DNA of 54,043 nucleotides from Muribaculaceae bacterium (GTDB taxonomy: Bacteria; Bacteroidota; Bacteroidia; Bacteroidales; Muribaculaceae): contig JAGATX010000034.1 in assembly GCA_017621055.1 (NCBI GenBank), forward strand, positions 1 through 54,043. Direction: 5' to 3'. The stretch's first letter is position 1. The number at the start of each line of letters is the position of its first letter. The translations under genes were made by a program, and so were the position numbers. Below are positions 51,596 to 54,043 of this stretch, in pieces. The notes under the pieces were generated by a model. The model was not told the DNA's origin, did not search any database, and saw only the letters and a program-made list of their open reading frames with translations.

Positions 51596-53440
51596 TCATT
51601 CCTCCATCAGTTTAACGGTTTTCTCCACGAGTTCGCCCACGGAGAAGGGCTGACCCTGGATTTTGTTGATGCGCAGCAGGTTCTTTCCGGGGAATTTCGC
51701 CTGGAGATAGTCGGCGAACATGCCGGTGTTGAGTTCGGCCACGATGATGCGTTTGTATCGCGCCATGATGTCGGCGGTATTGGCCGGCAGCGGGTTGATA
51801 TAGCGGAAATGTGCGAAAGCCACGGGGTGGCCGGCGGCGCACAGTTCGTTGGCTGCCGTGCGGAGATGGCCGTATGTGCCTCCCCAGCCTATCAGCAGGG
51901 TGTCGGCATCGGCATCGCCGAGAACCTCGAGGGAGGGGATGTCGTCGGCTATGCGTGCAATCTTCTCGCGGCGCAGAAGTACCATCTTCTCATGGTTTGC
52001 GGGGTCGTTGGAGATAGCGCCAGTGTCGGCGTTTTTCTCGAGGCCGCCCAGACGGTGTGTGGCGCCGGGCGTGCCGGCAACCGGCCAGTATCGGCTGAGC
52101 GAGGCAGTGCGCACGTAAGGGCGCCAGTCGCCGGCGGCGAGCATATCGGCGGGCACCTCGCAGCTCTTGATGGCGGGGTATTCGTCGGCATCGGGCACGC
52201 GCCATGCCGAGGCGCCGTTGCCGATGAAGGCGTCGCTCAGCAGTATTACCGGAGTCATGTGTTCGATGGCTATTCGGCATGCTTCGAAGGCCATGGTGAA
52301 GCAGTCGGTGGGTGTTGCTGGTGCCACCACGGCCACGGGGCTTTCGCCGTTGCGGCCGTAGAGGGCCTGCATAAGGTCGGTCTGTTCGGTTTTTGTTGGC
52401 AGACCCGTCGATGGGCCGCCGCGCTGCACGTCGATTACCACCAGCGGCAGTTCGGCCATGACGGCGAGGCCGATGCCTTCGCTCTTGAGCGCCAGACCGG
52501 GACCGGAAGTGGATGTCACCGCCAGATTGCCGGCAAAGGCGGCACCTATGGCAGAGCATACGCCCGAAATCTCGTCCTCCATCTGGCAGGCCTTCACTCC
52601 CAGGTCCTTGCGCTTGGCAAGTTCATGCAGGATGTCTGTGGCCGGCGTGATGGGGTAGGAGCCGAGGAAGAGCGGACGCCCGCATTTCTCGGAAGCCATG
52701 ATCAGGCCCCAGGCAGTAGCCGTGTTGCCGTTGATGTCGGTATATATTCCCGGCTTGGGGTCGGCAGTCTCTATTTTATATGTGGTGACAGAGGCATGGA
52801 TGTTGTTGCCGTAGTTGTAGCCGGCCTCGAGGACCTTGGCGTTGGCCTCGAATACCGCCGGTTTTTTGGCGAACTTGTTCCTGAGCATGTGGCGGGCGGC
52901 CTCCAGCGGACGGTCGAACAGCCAGCACACCAGCCCCAGGGCGAAGATGTTGCGGCACTTCATCACGCTCTTGTTGTCGAGGCCGCTGTCGGCCAGAGCC
53001 GCTTTGGTCATGGTGGTGACGGGCACCTCCACGATCTGGGCCTTGATGCCTAATTCCTCGAAGGGACGGTCGGTGGCATACTGTGCCTTTTTGAGGTCGC
53101 TCTCGCGGAATGAGTCGATATCGACGATAATCACTCCGCCGGGTTTGAGAAAACGGTGGTTTTGCTTCAGTGCGGCTGCATTCATGGCCACAAGAACGTC
53201 GCAGGCGTCGCCCGGCGTGTGTACACCCGTGCCTACACTCACCTGAAAGCCGCTCACGCCGCCAAGCGAGCCTTGCGGTGCGCGTATTTCGGCGGGATAG
53301 TCCGGGAAGGTCGACACCTGATTGCCCAGGCCGGCCGATACATTGGTGAAAATGTTGCCGGCAAGCTGCATGCCGTCGCCCGAGTCGCCCGAAAAGCGGA
53401 CCACTACCCGGTCGAGGGTCTTTACTTGGGTATTCTCCAT
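51596..53440 (-). CDS. korA: 2-oxoglutarate:ferredoxin oxidoreductase, fused gamma-alpha subunit
   Basis: A 614-residue fusion. An N-terminal gamma domain covers about residues 1-190 (RFSGDSGDGMQLAGNIF; APQGSLGGVSGFQV). The alpha domains follow (about 215-610), with the pyrimidine-binding stretch SYPITPATDILHELA and TSTSGPGLALKSEG. The conserved VQRGGPSTGLPTKTEQTDL is intact. The fused order is typical of Bacteroidetes KorA. The start MENTQVKTLD lies 67 nt after a likely transcription start. It ends in an ATGA that holds the first korB ATG. No separate ferredoxin-like delta subunit gene is present. Confidence 0.95.
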   Translation of the reverse strand: MENTQVKTLDRVVVRFSGDSGDGMQLAGNIFTNVSAGLGNQVSTFPDYPAEIRAPQGSLGGVSGFQVSVGTGVHTPGDACDVLVAMNAAALKQNHRFLKPGGVIIVDIDSFRESDLKKAQYATDRPFEELGIKAQIVEVPVTTMTKAALADSGLDNKSVMKCRNIFALGLVCWLFDRPLEAARHMLRNKFAKKPAVFEANAKVLEAGYNYGNNIHASVTTYKIETADPKPGIYTDINGNTATAWGLIMASEKCGRPLFLGSYPITPATDILHELAKRKDLGVKACQMEDEISGVCSAIGAAFAGNLAVTSTSGPGLALKSEGIGLAVMAELPLVVIDVQRGGPSTGLPTKTEQTDLMQALYGRNGESPVAVVAPATPTDCFTMAFEACRIAIEHMTPVILLSDAFIGNGASAWRVPDADEYPAIKSCEVPADMLAAGDWRPYVRTASLSRYWPVAGTPGATHRLGGLEKNADTGAISNDPANHEKMVLLRREKIARIADDIPSLEVLGDADADTLLIGWGGTYGHLRTAANELCAAGHPVAFAHFRYINPLPANTADIMARYKRIIVAELNTGMFADYLQAKFPGKNLLRINKIQGQPFSVGELVEKTVKLMEE

Positions 53441-53484
53441 TGCCTTTTGTGTATCAATAGTTTAAGGTTAGTATCATATGGCAA

Positions 53485-53521
53485 GCGGCCGTCGGGGTGC
53501 CCGACAGCCGCTGCAAAGATA
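53485..53521 (-). promoter_or_regulatory. korA -7 element and 5' stem-loop leader
   Basis: On the minus strand TATCTTTG (53514-53521) fits a -7 box, with no clear -33. A GC-rich hairpin (GCGGC...GTCGGG / CCGAC...GCCGC, 53485-53511) would form at the extreme 5' end of the korA mRNA, about 45 nt before the ATG. It may stabilise the transcript. Its U-tract is poor, so it is not a terminator. Confidence 0.5.
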
Positions 53522-53600
53522 GCTACTATTGCCCGAATTTCCGCTTTTTCAGGCAAAAATTTTTGACAGCGAGCGAGCGCACGCGGATTTCGGGCACAGT

Positions 53601-53690
53601 CCACATAAGCCATATCCGATGCATAAGCCACATAAGCGACAATCCTGCTTCGCCGCCGGAAAATCCCGGAAAATCCCGGAAAATGATTGC
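53601..53690. repeat. Short tandem repeats between korA and rpsL
   Basis: The divergent region holds two short arrays. CATAAGC occurs three times between 53604 and 53638 (spacings about 17 and 11 bp). A 10-bp unit (CCGGAAAATC) is repeated almost three times at 53656-53684. No ORF that I believe covers them. They could bind a regulator shared by korA and rpsL or be replication slippage products. Confidence 0.55.
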
Positions 53691-53697
53691 AAAAAAG

Positions 53698-53729
53698 TTT
53701 GTGTATTAGAAAATTAATTACTAACTTTG
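53698..53729 (+). promoter_or_regulatory. Promoter of the rpsL operon
   Basis: TTTG at 53698-53701 and TAACTTTG at 53722-53729 with a 20-nt spacer, an exact consensus. Start near 53736 gives a leader of about 165 nt. The leader (53736-53900) is GC-rich to about 53850 and A-rich just before the ATG; no small gene is credible in it. Confidence 0.85.
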
Positions 53730-53900
53730 CGGCGTTGAAGAAAGCGCTATGGCGCCGCCGCTTCGCCAACATCCTGAGTGATAGGGCGATGGGCGGTTGT
53801 TGTGGGCCGTATGGCCAACGCCTTGCCCGGCGATTTCCGATGCGCAAAAACGAGAAAACGAACTAAAGACATATAAAAGTAATTCACCAATCACAAAAAA

Positions 53901-54043
53901 ATGCCTACTATTCAGCAATTAGTACGCAAAGGACGCGTAGCCCTGGAGGACAAGAGCAAGAGCCCGGCTCTGGACAACTGCCCTCAGCGCCGCGGTGTCT
54001 GTGTCCGCGTCTACACCACCACCCCCAAGAAACCTAACTCGGC
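53901..54043 (+). CDS. rpsL: 30S ribosomal protein S12 (5' part)
   Basis: The first 47 codons of S12, cut by the window end. It begins [12 protein letters not shown] and contains the family segment [20 protein letters not shown]. Lys43 and Lys44 of the decoding-site loop, whose changes confer streptomycin resistance in other bacteria, are both lysine, so this is the susceptible type at that site. rpsG and fusA usually follow. It is oriented away from korA and has its own promoter. Confidence 0.98.
   Translation, partial: MPTIQQLVRKGRVALEDKSKSPALDNCPQRRGVCVRVYTTTPKKPNS

Noticed and set aside
53656-53684. The three-unit 10-bp array considered as a CRISPR fragment
   Set aside because: Units are directly adjacent without spacers and there are no cas genes in the window.

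Overview
The window looks like a chromosomal segment of a fairly GC-rich member of the Bacteroidales, possibly Muribaculaceae-like. The evidence is seven promoters matching the Bacteroidetes pattern (TTTG, 19-20 nt, TAnnTTTG), scarce Shine-Dalgarno sites, and phylum-typical families: DUF3822 beside RsmD, TamL/TamB, DUF4834, an adjacent Psd/PssA pair, many lipoproteins, and fused KorA with KorB. I saw no insertion sequence, prophage, CRISPR array or tRNA. The content is mostly core genome with a few accessory genes.

Layout. 1-3434: a secreted serpin, a Tyr/Pro-rich lipoprotein, and DUF3822-rsmD. 3536-3915: a promoter, a structured small RNA of about 257 nt (6S-like candidate) with a strong terminator, then the promoter of an orphan TPR histidine kinase (3916-6057). 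6045-15033: tamL, tamB, a DbpA-like helicase and a thioredoxin lipoprotein, all on the minus strand. 15123-19824: a six-gene minus operon greA-HIT-TlpA-like-yqeY-serS-mdh. 20017-24156: recQ, a DUF4234 protein and a RhlE-like helicase. 24330-33311: plus-strand topA-rluA, then psd-pssA-DUF4834-DUF2461-yeiH-like-DPM1-like-pyrC. 33257-39319: an eight-gene minus operon divIC-membrane protein-mutS-GNAT-DUF2284-thioredoxin-VKOR-small ORF. 39433-45569: an inositol-lipid locus. 45732-50312: a large secreted amidase and a beta-propeller protein. 50577-53440: korA-korB. 53698-54043: promoter, leader and first 47 codons of rpsL.

The most interesting system is the inositol-lipid locus. One tightly coupled operon encodes an ATP-grasp enzyme, a PgpA-like phosphatase, a GtrA-like membrane protein, a CDP-alcohol phosphotransferase, an AUR1-like PAP2 enzyme and a PlsC-like acyltransferase. 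A separate gene for myo-inositol-phosphate synthase follows. The parts would make inositol phosphate, attach it to a lipid by either of two routes, remove the extra phosphate, and possibly modify the headgroup or acyl chains. The ATP-grasp enzyme and the acyltransferase have no evident place in the simple pathway. Two 21-bp direct repeats with dyad symmetry lie upstream of the synthase gene.

Other points worth a look are a 57-codon ORF translationally coupled to a VKOR carrying a degenerate C39-like domain, terminators whose U-tract supplies the -33 element of the next promoter, two probable leaderless mRNAs, and a TlpA-like protein without its redox cysteines.
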